A stretch of 64,000 nucleotides of DNA, taken from the NCBI GenBank assembly GCA_029261295.1, contig JAJDBP010000006.1:118170-182169 (forward strand), given 5' to 3'. Position numbers and translations under genes: made by a program. Under the pieces are notes generated by a model that was not told the origin of the DNA, made no database searches, and saw nothing but the letters and a program-made list of their open reading frames with translations. This stretch comes from Nitrospirales bacterium. Its GTDB lineage: Bacteria > Nitrospirota > Nitrospiria > Nitrospirales > UBA8639. The stretch's first letter is position 1; each line of letters opens with the position of its first letter. This document shows, in pieces, positions 32,546-42,858 of the stretch.

Positions 32546-34329
32546 TGAGCAAATGGATTCGTTTGTGGGGTCTCGGGGCCTTTGTCGTCGTCGCGGCCAT
32601 TCTGGTGGGCGTGTGGTTTGTGTTTGTGGATGGCTGGGTGAAATGTCTGATAGAAGACGCAGGTACTGAGGCTGTCGGAGCGAAGGTCGAGTTAGATGCG
32701 GCGGACCTGAGTTTATTTCCCGCTGGACTCGCATTAAGCCGACTGCAGGTAACCGATCCCAAAGAGCCAATGAATAATGCCGTGGAAATTGCCAAAGTGA
32801 CCATGGGGTTGGATGGCCTCAATCTGTTACGCCGAAAAATCATTGTCGATGAAATGGCGGTGGAAGGGGTGCGGGTAGGAACTCCTCGATCGACTTCGGG
32901 AGCCACGCGGGACGTTCTTTCTCAAGAAGAAGAATCAGGAATGTTTTCAATCGATTTGCCTTCTCTGGAAGTTCCGGACGTCAAAAAAATCTTAAAACAA
33001 GAAGACCTCGAAACCATTCGGTTAATCGAGACTTTGAAGGCCGACCTTAAGAAGGAACGAGACACGTGGGACTCACGAATGAAAGAGTTGCCGGGAAATG
33101 CCCAACTGGCTCAATACAAGGAACGGGTAAAAAAGCTGAAGCAAGCCAAGAAGGGTGGGGTGGAAGGGATACTGGGTGGCGTAGGAGAAGTGCAAGCGTT
33201 GCAACAGGATATTGAGCAGGACATAGCATCGTTGAAAAATACCAAGCAGGAATTTGAAGAAAAAGTGGCGTTGCTTCGAACGCGGATGGCACAACTTCGA
33301 ACGGCACCCAAGCGAGACATTCAGCATCTGAAAGCCAAATACAATCTATCCCCACAGGGATTGGCCAATATGAGTCAAACCTTGTTGGGTGGGAAGATCG
33401 GATCCTGGGTGCGGGAGGGAGCAACCTGGTATGAGCGGGCTAAGCCCTTTCTTGAAGGCGCACAAGCGCTGCAAGGCAAAGAGTCGGGGCCTGGAGTTCA
33501 GAGACCTTTGCGAGAAGAAGGCGTTGATGTACATTTTAAAGAAGAGAAGCCGCTTCCAGATTTTCTGATTCGCAGGACTACTGTCAGTATTAATCTTGAT
33601 TTGGGAGATTTGGCTGGAACGGTCTATCATATTACCAATGATCAACCAACTTTCGGTCAGCCGACGACTTTTACCTTTTCTGGAGATCACTTGGAAGGGG
33701 TACAGTCTGTCGTCCTCGAAGGAGCTCTTAATCATGTGGTGCCCAACGATTCAAAGGATAAGCTGGTGTTTCAGGCGAAAGGGTACGGATTAAATAATTT
33801 CGCGTTGTCGAAAGATGCCAAATGGCCTGTGACAATGATGAGTGGGCTGGGCGATATACGCATGAACGCTACGCTGAAGGGGCAGGACCTGACCGCACAA
33901 GGTGGAGCAATATTCAACAATCTTCAGCTTTCAGCCGGTAAAGAGGGGGACACAAACCCCTTAACGCAAGCTTTAACCTCAGCAGTCACTGGAATTTCGC
34001 AGTTCTCTCTTCAAGCTGATGCCAGTGGGACAATAAAACAGCCGGTGGTCGCAATTTCCTCAGACCTGGATCGAATTCTGCAAAAGGCGGCAGGGAATAT
34101 GGTCAATGAATTAGCCGCCAAGTTTGGCGCAAACCTTCAAACGGCAATCTCTACGAAAATTACCGAACCCATGAAAGAACTCAAAAGTAAGATGGCCGGG
34201 TTTGATGGGATAGCCGGTGATCTTACCGAACGTGTCACCCAGCGTAACGATATCCTCAAAAGTCTGTTAGAAAAAACCCTTCCCACCAAAGGGCTTAAGC
34301 TCCCCGGCGGCCTCAAACTCCCGTTTTAA
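32545..34329 (+). CDS. TIGR03545-family membrane-anchored protein
   Basis: 594 residues. One N-terminal membrane anchor (WGLGAFVVVAAILVGVWFVF) precedes an AsmA-like start (VELDAADLSLFPAGLALSRL), a long coiled coil (about 150-290, KKERDTWDSRMKELPGNA and onwards) and a C-terminal beta-rich part. Architecture and linkage to TIGR03546 identify the pair. AsmA-like proteins act in envelope lipid transport, so an envelope role is inferred. Confidence 0.85.
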   Translation: MSKWIRLWGLGAFVVVAAILVGVWFVFVDGWVKCLIEDAGTEAVGAKVELDAADLSLFPAGLALSRLQVTDPKEPMNNAVEIAKVTMGLDGLNLLRRKIIVDEMAVEGVRVGTPRSTSGATRDVLSQEEESGMFSIDLPSLEVPDVKKILKQEDLETIRLIETLKADLKKERDTWDSRMKELPGNAQLAQYKERVKKLKQAKKGGVEGILGGVGEVQALQQDIEQDIASLKNTKQEFEEKVALLRTRMAQLRTAPKRDIQHLKAKYNLSPQGLANMSQTLLGGKIGSWVREGATWYERAKPFLEGAQALQGKESGPGVQRPLREEGVDVHFKEEKPLPDFLIRRTTVSINLDLGDLAGTVYHITNDQPTFGQPTTFTFSGDHLEGVQSVVLEGALNHVVPNDSKDKLVFQAKGYGLNNFALSKDAKWPVTMMSGLGDIRMNATLKGQDLTAQGGAIFNNLQLSAGKEGDTNPLTQALTSAVTGISQFSLQADASGTIKQPVVAISSDLDRILQKAAGNMVNELAAKFGANLQTAISTKITEPMKELKSKMAGFDGIAGDLTERVTQRNDILKSLLEKTLPTKGLKLPGGLKLPF

Positions 34330-34472
34330 ATAACGTCTCCCACTTTTTTAGGTATTTGACATTCGAATTAGGTGGTCTTGGAGTCAGTTTTCACTGTTGA
34401 GAACGGAGTCCTTCAAAAAATCAACAACGGGCATAAGCCAATTTTTGAAAATCCAAGGAGGTTTGGAGACAC

Positions 34473-35441
34473 CTATTTTTGCTCGGGAATTTTGCGGAGG
34501 GTGTGGGTAATGATTTCTGGTTGGCAGTTCATGCGGATGGGGAAGAGGGAGGTGCCGACACCGCGTGAGGTATACCCGCGCATGGATTCATGTTGCCAAG
34601 GCCCAGCTTTATAGGATCTGGCGCAACGACAATGGGTGATAATAGGTTGTCCCCCTGGAAGGCAGATTTGCCCGCCGTGAGAATGCCCGCACAAATACAA
34701 GTCCATTCCAGCTGAGAAGGCTTCGGGAATGATTTCTGGAGAATGTACCAGAAGAATGCGGACGGTATCTGTCGGAGCTGCTTCAACCGCTTTATCGAGA
34801 TCTCCTGTTTCGTAATAGTGGACATCATCTAAGCCTAAGAGCCAAATAGCATCAGAGCCTTTTTCCAGAGCTTGGGTTTCGTTGAGCAACATGCGAATGC
34901 CTGCTTGTTCCAGGCCTGGTACCATTTCCAACCAGTCATGATTCCCCAAGATCCCTGTTACGCCGAAAGGTGCCTGAATGGTCTTCACAAGGCTTTCCAT
35001 TAAGCGTAAAGTTTTGTCGTAGGATCCGTACGTTCGAAATCGGAAGTCACCGGTAAGGACGCAAAGATCGAATTGGAGGGTAGATAACGTGTGTTGAAGA
35101 GACTGCCCCTTATCAATCATGCCTTCAATGTGAAGATCGGAAAGGTGTAAAATTCGAAATCCATCAAATGCCTCTGGTAAATGATGGAGTGGTACAGAAT
35201 GTTCGACAATCCGATAGTTGGTAGAGTTTTTGACGGCGATGGGCCAGAGGCCTGTCACTTTTAGCGATGTTTTTAACAGCCAGGCAATTGCTGGCAATTC
35301 TTCCATATGCACATGGATGTGATGGCCACCCATGAGGAGGGCAGAATAATGGGCTTGCATTTCCAAGCGCTTGCCCGCATGTTTTGAGCCAATCCGGTCA
35401 ACCAGTTTGGCTAAGGACTCTTGTTCGTGAAGTTGGGTCAT
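34473..35441 (-). CDS. Metallophosphoesterase (YkuE/YaeI-like)
   Basis: 322 residues. Calcineurin-like motifs in order: LHLSDLHIEGM, LTGDFRF, GILGNHDW, LVHSPEI and CGHSHGGQICLP. These supply the two-metal site. Such enzymes are often periplasmic or membrane-associated phosphodiesterases, sometimes of lipid intermediates. There is no clear signal peptide; an N-terminal 60 residues are outside the catalytic domain. It lies only 4 bp from the divergently oriented gene at 35446. Confidence 0.85.
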   Translation of the reverse strand: MTQLHEQESLAKLVDRIGSKHAGKRLEMQAHYSALLMGGHHIHVHMEELPAIAWLLKTSLKVTGLWPIAVKNSTNYRIVEHSVPLHHLPEAFDGFRILHLSDLHIEGMIDKGQSLQHTLSTLQFDLCVLTGDFRFRTYGSYDKTLRLMESLVKTIQAPFGVTGILGNHDWLEMVPGLEQAGIRMLLNETQALEKGSDAIWLLGLDDVHYYETGDLDKAVEAAPTDTVRILLVHSPEIIPEAFSAGMDLYLCGHSHGGQICLPGGQPIITHCRCARSYKAGPWQHESMRGYTSRGVGTSLFPIRMNCQPEIITHTLRKIPEQK

Positions 35442-35445
35442 AGGC

Positions 35446-35892
35446 TTGTCAGAACTATTGAATCATCGGTACCATAGCGTCATGCAACGGTTAAATCTCG
35501 CTCAACCTGGTTTGCCCGATCTTCAGTTTGTCCTCATGGTCGGAGCGTTATGTACGTCTGACCTGGAATCCCTGAATGCACCTGCCTCGGTTAGAGAAAC
35601 GGTCTTTAATCGATGTTGGGCCCTTTTGCATGAAGGCCCGCCTCCCACCAAAAGAGAACAACGGGTACTTAATCTAATGGAAGGCGATGAAGTCATGCTC
35701 GAAGCCTTAGTTCATGTGGTTCGGCAATCCTTTGAGGAGTATGGATTTTCTGAGCTGACTTGGGAACAGCAACCCAGCGAACCAACTCGAGAATCAACCG
35801 CTGAAGTCCTTCCGTTAGTTGACCGTATTCAGAAGCTGTATCCCCCTCCCGATGACAGTGAGCCATCTTCAGCCACTTCCCCATCCTCATAA
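35446..35892 (+). CDS. Hypothetical soluble protein
   Basis: Up to 148 residues from TTG 35446; ATG 35482 would give 136 and neither start has a clear ribosome site. Helical and acidic, with a proline/serine-rich end (LYPPPDDSEPSSATSPSS). No Cys-based motif, signal or family recognised. Continuous frame and sensible composition support a real gene. Confidence 0.5.
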   Translation: MSELLNHRYHSVMQRLNLAQPGLPDLQFVLMVGALCTSDLESLNAPASVRETVFNRCWALLHEGPPPTKREQRVLNLMEGDEVMLEALVHVVRQSFEEYGFSELTWEQQPSEPTRESTAEVLPLVDRIQKLYPPPDDSEPSSATSPSS

Positions 35893-36111
35893 ATTTTTCT
35901 TGATTCCATCTAGCAGGAGTATGTGCTGATTTTTTCATTCCCTCTGTAGAAAATTGGTTCATGGGGACCATCTATAATTCCATATTTTGGTTTGGCGGAG
36001 TTAGAAAATAACGGAGAATTGCATAGGGGAAAATCTGCAAAATGTTGGGCGAGATAGAATGGCGTAGTGCGTCAATACGACCAGGACCTAAGAGTCACCT
36101 CTGTCCCCTGT

Positions 36112-37101
36112 TTATGAGTTTGCGGTTTTGACATTTTTGGTTATGGGATGGAAGGAGTCAAATGCTCCGAGGCTTCGAAATTTGGCTTCTCGTTGCTGTA
36201 ATAACTTCGGCGTAGGGATTTTTTCTAGTTCACTGAAATGTGTTTCAAGAGCCATTGAAGCATTTTGAGCCGTGAGAGAAATATTGCGATGAGCCCCGCC
36301 GAGGGGCTCGGGGATAATGTCATCAATGATATGAAGCTTGTGTAATTCAGGCGCGGTCATTCGCAAAGCCGTGGCAGCCGTGGCGGATTTTGAGGCATCA
36401 CCCCATAAAATAGCGGCACAGCCTTCTGGTGAAATCACCGAATAGATGGAATGCTCTAACATGAGGACACGGTCTGCGACACCTAAGGCCAATGCCCCGC
36501 CACTCCCTCCTTCACCAGTGACCACGGCAATGATCGGGACTTTTAGCTTCACCATTTCCAATAAATTCCTCGCAATGGCTTCAGCCTGTCCACGCTGTTC
36601 AGCATCAACTCCAGGATAGGCCCCTGGCGTATCGATAAATGTCAAAATTGGACGTTGAAACTTTTCAGCGAGTCTCATGAGACGCAAGGCTTTTCGATAG
36701 CCTTCTGGCTTGGCCATACCGAAGTTTCTACGCATTCGCTCTTTTAAGGATTTCCCTTTTTCATGGCCGATGACCATAACTGAGCGTTCATTCCAGGTGG
36801 CAAAGCCTGCAATGATGGCTCGATCTTCACCATACAGGCGATCTCCATGGAGTTCGATGACATTGTCCGTCAGTTCTTCCAGGTAATCAGAAATGGACGG
36901 GCGTTGAGGATGGCGTGCAATTTGGCTTCGTTGCCATGGAGAGAGGTTGGCAAACAATTCCTGTTCCATTTGGGCCAACTGATCTGTGCTTTTTTCAATG
37001 GCCTCTTGGACAGAATTTTTCTTCGATTTGGATTTGACCAGTTTGGCAATACGCCCTTCAAGGTCTTTGAGGGGTTTTTCAAAATCCAAATATTCACGCA
37101 C
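36112..37101 (-). CDS. accA: Acetyl-CoA carboxylase carboxyltransferase subunit alpha
   Basis: 329 residues starting at GTG 37101. Signature segments: DYLEELTDNVIELHGDRL, FIDTPGAYPGVDAEQRGQ, VVTGEGGSGGALALGVADRV and SVISPEGCAAILW. It transfers the carboxyl group from biotin-carrier protein to acetyl-CoA with AccD. It lies 25 bp downstream of dnaE in the same direction, a common arrangement. Confidence 0.96.
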   Translation of the reverse strand: MREYLDFEKPLKDLEGRIAKLVKSKSKKNSVQEAIEKSTDQLAQMEQELFANLSPWQRSQIARHPQRPSISDYLEELTDNVIELHGDRLYGEDRAIIAGFATWNERSVMVIGHEKGKSLKERMRRNFGMAKPEGYRKALRLMRLAEKFQRPILTFIDTPGAYPGVDAEQRGQAEAIARNLLEMVKLKVPIIAVVTGEGGSGGALALGVADRVLMLEHSIYSVISPEGCAAILWGDASKSATAATALRMTAPELHKLHIIDDIIPEPLGGAHRNISLTAQNASMALETHFSELEKIPTPKLLQQREAKFRSLGAFDSFHPITKNVKTANS

Positions 37102-37126
37102 GGGCAGGCTCCTTGGTCAAGGACAA

Positions 37127-40100
37127 TTAGTGGAAGGTGACAGTTGAGGTTCCCAGGAGATGCTCCACTTCTTCTAAAAATTCTGGTGTTGGGGAAATGC
37201 CCACATGAGGTAGCTTTGGGAGGTTCGCCGTTACATTTGAACGCAAATGAAAGTCTAAGGAAATAGGTGTTGGCCCTGGATGCCGTTCAAATATGTGTTT
37301 TAAGTCTACCAGATTATGAGGCAAGACGTCTTGTTCATGAATTTGAAGGGTCACATGCTTCACGGTTTCACATTCTAATTGAGGTAAGAGTTCAATCCGT
37401 GTGGCCTTTATTCTAGCACCATTATCCATTAGATCTACTGATCCGGTAATACGAATGACGGAATCCGGCGTGAGCATGGATTCGTGGTCTTTGAATGTTG
37501 CCGGGAAGATGATGGCTTCCACCGTGCCTTGAAGGTCCTCCAATTGCACGTACGCCATTCGGTTCCCTTTTTTGGTGGTCGTAATTTTGAGATTGGAAAT
37601 GACCCCGCAGAGTTTGACTTCTTGTTCATTTTTCATTTCTTGAAGTGCTTGGGTTGAACAGGTGGAAAAATGTGCGATGGCCATCCGGTGTCGGTTGAGA
37701 GGGTGATCGGTAATATAAAAGCCAGTCAGTTCTCGTTCATGTTGTAAGAGTTCATTTTGAGACCATTCCGGTTGTGGGGGAATGGCGAATCCGAAGCTCT
37801 CGGTCGAATCATCGGAAGTCTCTTCGGCCCCGAGGTCAAAAAGACTGGTTTGCCCTTCCCGTTTATTGCGTTGAATGGTTGAAGCATGCTCCATGGCTTG
37901 ATCTAACACGTTAAAGAGACTGGCACGTGAAGTGCCCATGGAATCGAAGGCGCCTACTTTAATCAGACCTTCTAGAACCCGCTTGTTAACCTTTTGAGAA
38001 TCGAGCCGACAACAAAAGTCGACGAAGGATTCAAATGGGCCTTCTTGCTCTCTGGCGTCCAGCACAACGTCCACGGCACTTTCGCCTACATTCTTGATCG
38101 CGGCCAGACCAAATCGAATGCCTTCCGGTACGACACTAAAATTTTTCAAACTCTGGTTGGCGTCCGGCGGCAATATTTTTAACCCCAATTCTCGACATTC
38201 GGTAAAGTACCCAACCATTTTATCCGTATTGCCCATTTCCGAGGTGAGGAGGGCCGCCATGAATTCCGTCGGGTAATGAGCTTTCAGAAAGGCTGTTTGA
38301 TAGGTGACCAAGGCATAGGCAGCGGAGTGGGATTTATTAAATCCGTACCCAGCGAAAAAGGCCATTTGATCAAATATTTTTTCAGCAAGTTTTTCCGGTA
38401 TGCCTTTTTCTTTGCCTCCTGAGATGAATAAGGTTTTTTGCTTGGCCATTTCATCATGTTTCTTCTTCCCCATCGCTCGGCGCAGCAAATCAGCCTGACC
38501 CAAAGAAAACCCGGCTAGTTGGTTGGTAATGGCCATGACTTGCTCTTGATAGACGATGACCCCATAGGTTTCTTTTAAGATAGGCTCCAACTCAGGGGGC
38601 TCATAGACGATTTGTGAGGCATCGCGTTTTCGCTTAATGAAATCGTCGACCATGCCGCTTTCCAAAGGCCCAGGCCGATATAAGGCAAGAATGGCAATGA
38701 GATCTTCAAATGTTTCTGGCTTGATTTTGACCAATAAGTTCCGCATGCCTGAACTTTCCAATTGGAAAATGCCGGTTGTTTTTCCGGAACTGAGTAGGGC
38801 AAAGGTGGCAGGATCATTAAGCGCTAAATTTTGGATATCTAATTGGGTGTCAGGCGATTGGGAGGCATGCACGAGCCGGACGCCATCGTGAATCATGGTT
38901 AATGTTTTTAACCCGAGAAAGTCGAACTTGACCAAGCCAACTTTTTCTAGATCCGTCATCGTATATTGAGTCACGATTTCGTCGTTACTGGTTTTATATA
39001 ACGGAACATGGTCCATGAGAGGTTTCTGCGAGATCACCACGCCAGCAGCATGGGTTGAGGCATGGCGAGCTAAGCCTTCTAACGCCATGGCTGTATCCAT
39101 CAGCTCCTTCATGCCAGCCTCTTGATCCACCAATTCCTGGAGTCGAGGTTCCTGCTTGAGTGCGTCTTTCAGTGTAATATTCAGTTGCGTGGGAACTAAC
39201 TTGGCCACTTTGTCGACTTCGGCATAGGGGAAATCCATCACGCGCCCCACATCCCGAATGGCGGCTTTGGCTCCCAACGTTCCGAAGGTGATGATTTGGC
39301 AGACGTGCTCTTCACCATATTTCTCGATCACATAATTAATGACTTCTCCCCGTCGGTCCATGCAGAAGTCCATATCAATATCCGGCATAGACACCCGTTC
39401 GGGATTGAGAAAACGTTCGAAGAGCAAGTTATAGGTGAGCGGGTCTAAGTCTGTGATGCGAAGGGCATAAGCAACCAGACTGCCTGCGGCAGAACCGCGT
39501 CCTGGTCCAACAGGGATTTTGCGGGATCGCGCAAAATTAATAATGTCCCAGACGACGAGGAAGTAGCCTGCATAACCCATGGTATTTAAGACCTCTAACT
39601 CAGTGGTCAGGCGATGTTGATAGGCTTCTAGTGGAATCGATGTAGGACGTTCCCGGAGGCGTTCCCGAAGTCCTTCTTCAGAAAGATGCTGGAGGTACGA
39701 GTTATGCGATTGCCCTTCCGGCACATGATAATCCGGGAGATATGTGGCCCCAAATTCCAGAGAAAGATCGCATTGTTCAGCGACTCGCGTGGTATTCAAG
39801 ACGGCTCGAGGGAATTCGGCAAACTCCGCGACCATTTCTTCCATAGATTTCACATATAATTGGTCCGTATCGAATTTCATGCGGTTAGGATCTTTGAGGG
39901 TTTTGCCTGTTTGTAAGCACAGCATGATTTCATGAGGCCTGGCATCGCGCTTGGTCAGATAATGGCAATCGTTTGTTCCGACCAAAGGAATACCCAGTTT
40001 CTGATGAATCTCCAAGATTCCGCGATTGGCAATGTGTTGCTGTTCTAGCCCATTCGCTTGGACTTCGAGATAATAATTCTCCTTGCCAAAAATAGATCGG

Positions 40101-40591
40101 TATTCATCCGCAACCCGCATGGCCCCTTCGAGGTCGTGGTGCTCAATTAATTGAGGCACTTCACCGCTCAAACATCCTGAAAGGGCAATGAGCCCTTCGT
40201 GATGTTCCTGTAACAGTTCTTTATCCATTCGAGGTTTATAATAAAACCCTTCAAGATAAGCCTTGCTGGAAAGTTTGATGAGGTTGTGATAGCCGACTTG
40301 GTTGGTCGCGAGTAAAATCAGATGATAATACTCTGTATGAGCCGTGTGCCCGGATTTTTGAGTCCGGCTGCCAGGGGCCATATAGGCTTCACACCCGATA
40401 ATGGGTTTGATGCCGTGGTTTTTGGCTTTTTGATAGAAATCGATTGCACCAAACAGATTGCCATGGTCGGTCATGGCGACAGCTGGCATCCCGTAATCTT
40501 TCACTTGTTGAAAGAGAGGATTGAGTTGGTTCGCCCCATCGAGGAGGCTATATTGGGTGTGGAGGTGGAGGTGTACGAATTCTGAAGGCAC
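37127..40591 (-). CDS. dnaE: DNA polymerase III subunit alpha
   Basis: 1154 residues, full length for DnaE1. PHP domain at the start (FVHLHLHTQYSLLDGA, AMTDHGNLFGA), palm catalytic aspartates in SMPDIDMDFCMDRRG, the fingers region with YQEQVMAITNQLAG, and a C-terminal OB fold (KLCGVISNLKITTTKKGN). The start codon is GTG 40591. Replicative polymerase subunit of the chromosome. Confidence 0.97.
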   Translation of the reverse strand: MPSEFVHLHLHTQYSLLDGANQLNPLFQQVKDYGMPAVAMTDHGNLFGAIDFYQKAKNHGIKPIIGCEAYMAPGSRTQKSGHTAHTEYYHLILLATNQVGYHNLIKLSSKAYLEGFYYKPRMDKELLQEHHEGLIALSGCLSGEVPQLIEHHDLEGAMRVADEYRSIFGKENYYLEVQANGLEQQHIANRGILEIHQKLGIPLVGTNDCHYLTKRDARPHEIMLCLQTGKTLKDPNRMKFDTDQLYVKSMEEMVAEFAEFPRAVLNTTRVAEQCDLSLEFGATYLPDYHVPEGQSHNSYLQHLSEEGLRERLRERPTSIPLEAYQHRLTTELEVLNTMGYAGYFLVVWDIINFARSRKIPVGPGRGSAAGSLVAYALRITDLDPLTYNLLFERFLNPERVSMPDIDMDFCMDRRGEVINYVIEKYGEEHVCQIITFGTLGAKAAIRDVGRVMDFPYAEVDKVAKLVPTQLNITLKDALKQEPRLQELVDQEAGMKELMDTAMALEGLARHASTHAAGVVISQKPLMDHVPLYKTSNDEIVTQYTMTDLEKVGLVKFDFLGLKTLTMIHDGVRLVHASQSPDTQLDIQNLALNDPATFALLSSGKTTGIFQLESSGMRNLLVKIKPETFEDLIAILALYRPGPLESGMVDDFIKRKRDASQIVYEPPELEPILKETYGVIVYQEQVMAITNQLAGFSLGQADLLRRAMGKKKHDEMAKQKTLFISGGKEKGIPEKLAEKIFDQMAFFAGYGFNKSHSAAYALVTYQTAFLKAHYPTEFMAALLTSEMGNTDKMVGYFTECRELGLKILPPDANQSLKNFSVVPEGIRFGLAAIKNVGESAVDVVLDAREQEGPFESFVDFCCRLDSQKVNKRVLEGLIKVGAFDSMGTSRASLFNVLDQAMEHASTIQRNKREGQTSLFDLGAEETSDDSTESFGFAIPPQPEWSQNELLQHERELTGFYITDHPLNRHRMAIAHFSTCSTQALQEMKNEQEVKLCGVISNLKITTTKKGNRMAYVQLEDLQGTVEAIIFPATFKDHESMLTPDSVIRITGSVDLMDNGARIKATRIELLPQLECETVKHVTLQIHEQDVLPHNLVDLKHIFERHPGPTPISLDFHLRSNVTANLPKLPHVGISPTPEFLEEVEHLLGTSTVTFH

Positions 40592-40951
40592 TGAAGATGT
40601 CCTTGGAAAAAAATTCTAGTGAGCCTGTCCAATGAAGTCAAATGCTACGATTGTTTCGCCATCGTAAATTTTTTGCAAAAGATAATGACGCTCAAAACTA
40701 TTGATATTCTTCACGATACAGAGATCGACCATGATAGTCGAAGGTCATCCCAAGAAAATGGGTATAAAGATGTGGATAAATACGACTTGGCCTTCAATCA
40801 TTCATGGTCAACAATGGGTTTAGCATTTTGCCCACTTTTTGAGCATGGTGGTGAATAATGAGTGGCATACTAGAGATAGGGGGGAAATGATACTCAAGGA
40901 CAACTACGTACCGAGGTCAAATATCTCAAGTTTTGAACAATGGAGGAACGT
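40592..40951. other. Gene-free stretch upstream of dnaE
   Basis: 360 bp between divergent genes dnaE and the YbjQ-like gene. A 79-codon plus-strand frame here shows no family or ribosome site. It must contain the two promoters, but no convincing match stands out. Confidence 0.5.
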
Positions 40952-41272
40952 ATGATTGTGACGACGACCCACAATATTGAAGGACACCGTATTACTGAGT
41001 ATTTAGGCGTGGTTACCGGAGAAGCCGTATTGGGTACAAATTTTTTTCGTGATTTTTTCGCGAAGATTCGAGATGTGGTGGGAGGTCGGTCAGGATCCTA
41101 TGAAAAAGAATTAGCCCGCGCCCGAGAAACTGCCTTCCGTGAGATTCAAGAAGAAGCGCTCGAAGTTGGGGCCAATGCTATTGTCGGGATCGTTTTGGAT
41201 TATGAAGTCATGGGTGAACATGGAAGTATGTTGATGGTCAGTATTAGCGGGACGGCGGTCACCATCACTTAA
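40952..41272 (+). CDS. YbjQ/UPF0145 heavy-metal-binding-type protein
   Basis: 106 residues from ATG 40952 (ribosome site GGAGG five bases away; the ATG at 40940 lies upstream of that site). Typical family segments: [48 protein letters not shown] and [14 protein letters not shown]. These form pentameric beta-barrels of unknown function, annotated as heavy-metal-binding. Confidence 0.88.
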   Translation: MIVTTTHNIEGHRITEYLGVVTGEAVLGTNFFRDFFAKIRDVVGGRSGSYEKELARARETAFREIQEEALEVGANAIVGIVLDYEVMGEHGSMLMVSISGTAVTIT

Positions 41273-41301
41273 GGGGAACCTGGTTTGGGGGCTAGTGCCG
41301 A

Positions 41302-41350
41302 GTTGATCTTGAAAATTCAGATCAACGATATTGAGAAGAAAAATCAATAT
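41302..41350. repeat. Two adjacent inverted repeats upstream of bfr
   Basis: GTTGATCT/AGATCAAC (41302-41326, 9-base loop) followed by ATATTGA/TCAATAT (41328-41350). Neither has a T-run, so they are weak terminators for the YbjQ-like gene or protein-binding sites for bfr. They do not match the Fur consensus. Confidence 0.4.
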
Positions 41351-41505
41351 TAGTTATTTTCACCTAGATAAAAGACTTGACTGATTTGAGATGCGACCGA
41401 TAAGATAGTTGAAGAAACAGGAACAATATTGAAAAACGTATCTCAAAGCAATGAATCAAATCTTTATTGTGAAAACATTGCCAATTATCACGCAAGGAGG
41501 ATTTC

Positions 41506-41979
41506 ATGAAAGCCAAAAAGGGTGTTGTCGATTTTCTGAATAAGATATTGACGAACGAACTGACTGCCATCAACCAATATTTTCTGCATGGGGAAATGTG
41601 CGGCAATTGGGGATACACGGTATTGCATAACGAAATTCGTAAACATGCGATCGATGAGATGAAGCATGCGGAAGAAATTATTGAACATGTGCTTTTTTTA
41701 GATGGCTTCCCCAACTTGCAACGATTGGGAACCCTAAAAATTGGAGAAACCGTACAGGAACAGTTTAAATCAGATTTGAAATTAGAACATGAAGCTGTGA
41801 GTTTATTAACTGAAGCGATCGAGCATTGTGTCAAAGTGGGGGATTTCAATACTCGGGGAAAACTGGAAGTCATTCTCACCAGTGAAGAAGAACATATCGA
41901 TTGGATTGAGACTCAAATAGAAACCATAAAACAGGTCGGTGTGGAAAATTATCTTAGCCAACACATGCACGAAGGATAA
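41506..41979 (+). CDS. bfr: Bacterioferritin
   Basis: 157 residues, standard length. Ferroxidase ligands are visible in NELTAINQYF (Glu18), DEMKHAEEI (Glu51, His54), LEHEAVSL (Glu94) and SEEEHIDW (Glu127, His130). Met52 in DEMKHA is the haem ligand shared between subunits. It stores iron in a 24-subunit shell and detoxifies Fe(II) and peroxide. ATG 41506 follows CAAGGAGGATTTC. Confidence 0.94.
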   Translation: MKAKKGVVDFLNKILTNELTAINQYFLHGEMCGNWGYTVLHNEIRKHAIDEMKHAEEIIEHVLFLDGFPNLQRLGTLKIGETVQEQFKSDLKLEHEAVSLLTEAIEHCVKVGDFNTRGKLEVILTSEEEHIDWIETQIETIKQVGVENYLSQHMHEG

Positions 41980-42004
41980 GTACCTCATACTGGCAGTCAT
42001 CCTT

Positions 42005-42046
42005 AAGGGCCTTTCGAGATGTGTCATGCATCTCGGAAGGCCTTTT
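42005..42046 (+). terminator. Intrinsic terminator of bfr
   Basis: Long stem AAGGGCCTTTCGAGATG / CATCTCGGAAGGCCTT with a 7-base loop, then TTTTCTTT, 25 bp after the bfr stop. Confidence 0.88.
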
Positions 42047-42088
42047 CTTTTTGAGAAGAAGACGTTGAGATTTAGATGGCTTACGATA

Positions 42089-42796
42089 TTATGACAGGAA
42101 CCAATGTACATGCTGGGAGATCACGTACCCACCCAAGACCATAGTTCCGGCACCGACTACCCCTTGAAGGCTATGGTGGACCCACGTAAGGGAACGTGAG
42201 GAATACCAGAGGGGAATAGCAATGACGACAGAAAGCAATCCCATGCCAAGCATAGAACCTAATCCAAAAACGAGAATATAGCCAAGTGCCAGTGACGGGG
42301 ACATCACGGTGTTGAGGGTGAGAAGAATGAGGGCCGCTGATCCGGCCATGCCATGCATGAGGCCGACAATGAAGGCTCGGTAGGGAAATCCTTGCGGGTG
42401 AGGATGCTGATGGGTTGTCTCAGTATGGGGAATGCCTGGCGGATGCGCATGAGCATGGAAATGCGGAGCGGTATGAGGATGTTGGTGGAGATGAAAGTGA
42501 ATGCGCTCGTTTCTCATCCGTCGAAACACATCAAGCCCTAATCCTATCAGCATAAACCCCACCGCACATTCTAGAGCGTCAGCAAAACGCTCTGGAATGA
42601 CGACGCCGATAATGAGGACCACGGACCCGAACAAAAAGAGGGTGACGGTATGACCGAATCCCCAGACGATTCCTTGTTTCATTGTTTGAAGCAGGGATCG
42701 ATTTTGGGTGGCGAGTGAAGCGACTGCGGCTGCATGGTCAGCTTCAAGGGCATGTCGTAAGCCTAAAATAAAGCCTAATCCCAACAACGTCAGCAT
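42089..42796 (-). CDS. Nickel/cobalt transporter-like (UreH/HoxN-related) membrane protein
   Basis: 235 residues. The NiCoT-type first-helix motif is RHALEADHAAAVAS, followed by GFGHTVTLFLFG. A His-rich cytoplasmic loop (about residues 98-135) has many HxH units and is a metal-binding tail. C-terminal helices contain GLMHGMAGSAALILL. It imports Ni(II) or Co(II). Cobalt is attractive given the B12-binding regulators and CbiX, but no B12 riboswitch was seen. Start at ATG 42796; TTG 42799 precedes it. Confidence 0.75.
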   Translation of the reverse strand: MLTLLGLGFILGLRHALEADHAAAVASLATQNRSLLQTMKQGIVWGFGHTVTLFLFGSVVLIIGVVIPERFADALECAVGFMLIGLGLDVFRRMRNERIHFHLHQHPHTAPHFHAHAHPPGIPHTETTHQHPHPQGFPYRAFIVGLMHGMAGSAALILLTLNTVMSPSLALGYILVFGLGSMLGMGLLSVVIAIPLWYSSRSLTWVHHSLQGVVGAGTMVLGGYVISQHVHWFLS

Positions 42797-42858
42797 CAAA
42801 AGTCTATCCTGTATTTAACTGAATTGAGCAACATAATTCTGCACGGTCTAGGAATGTA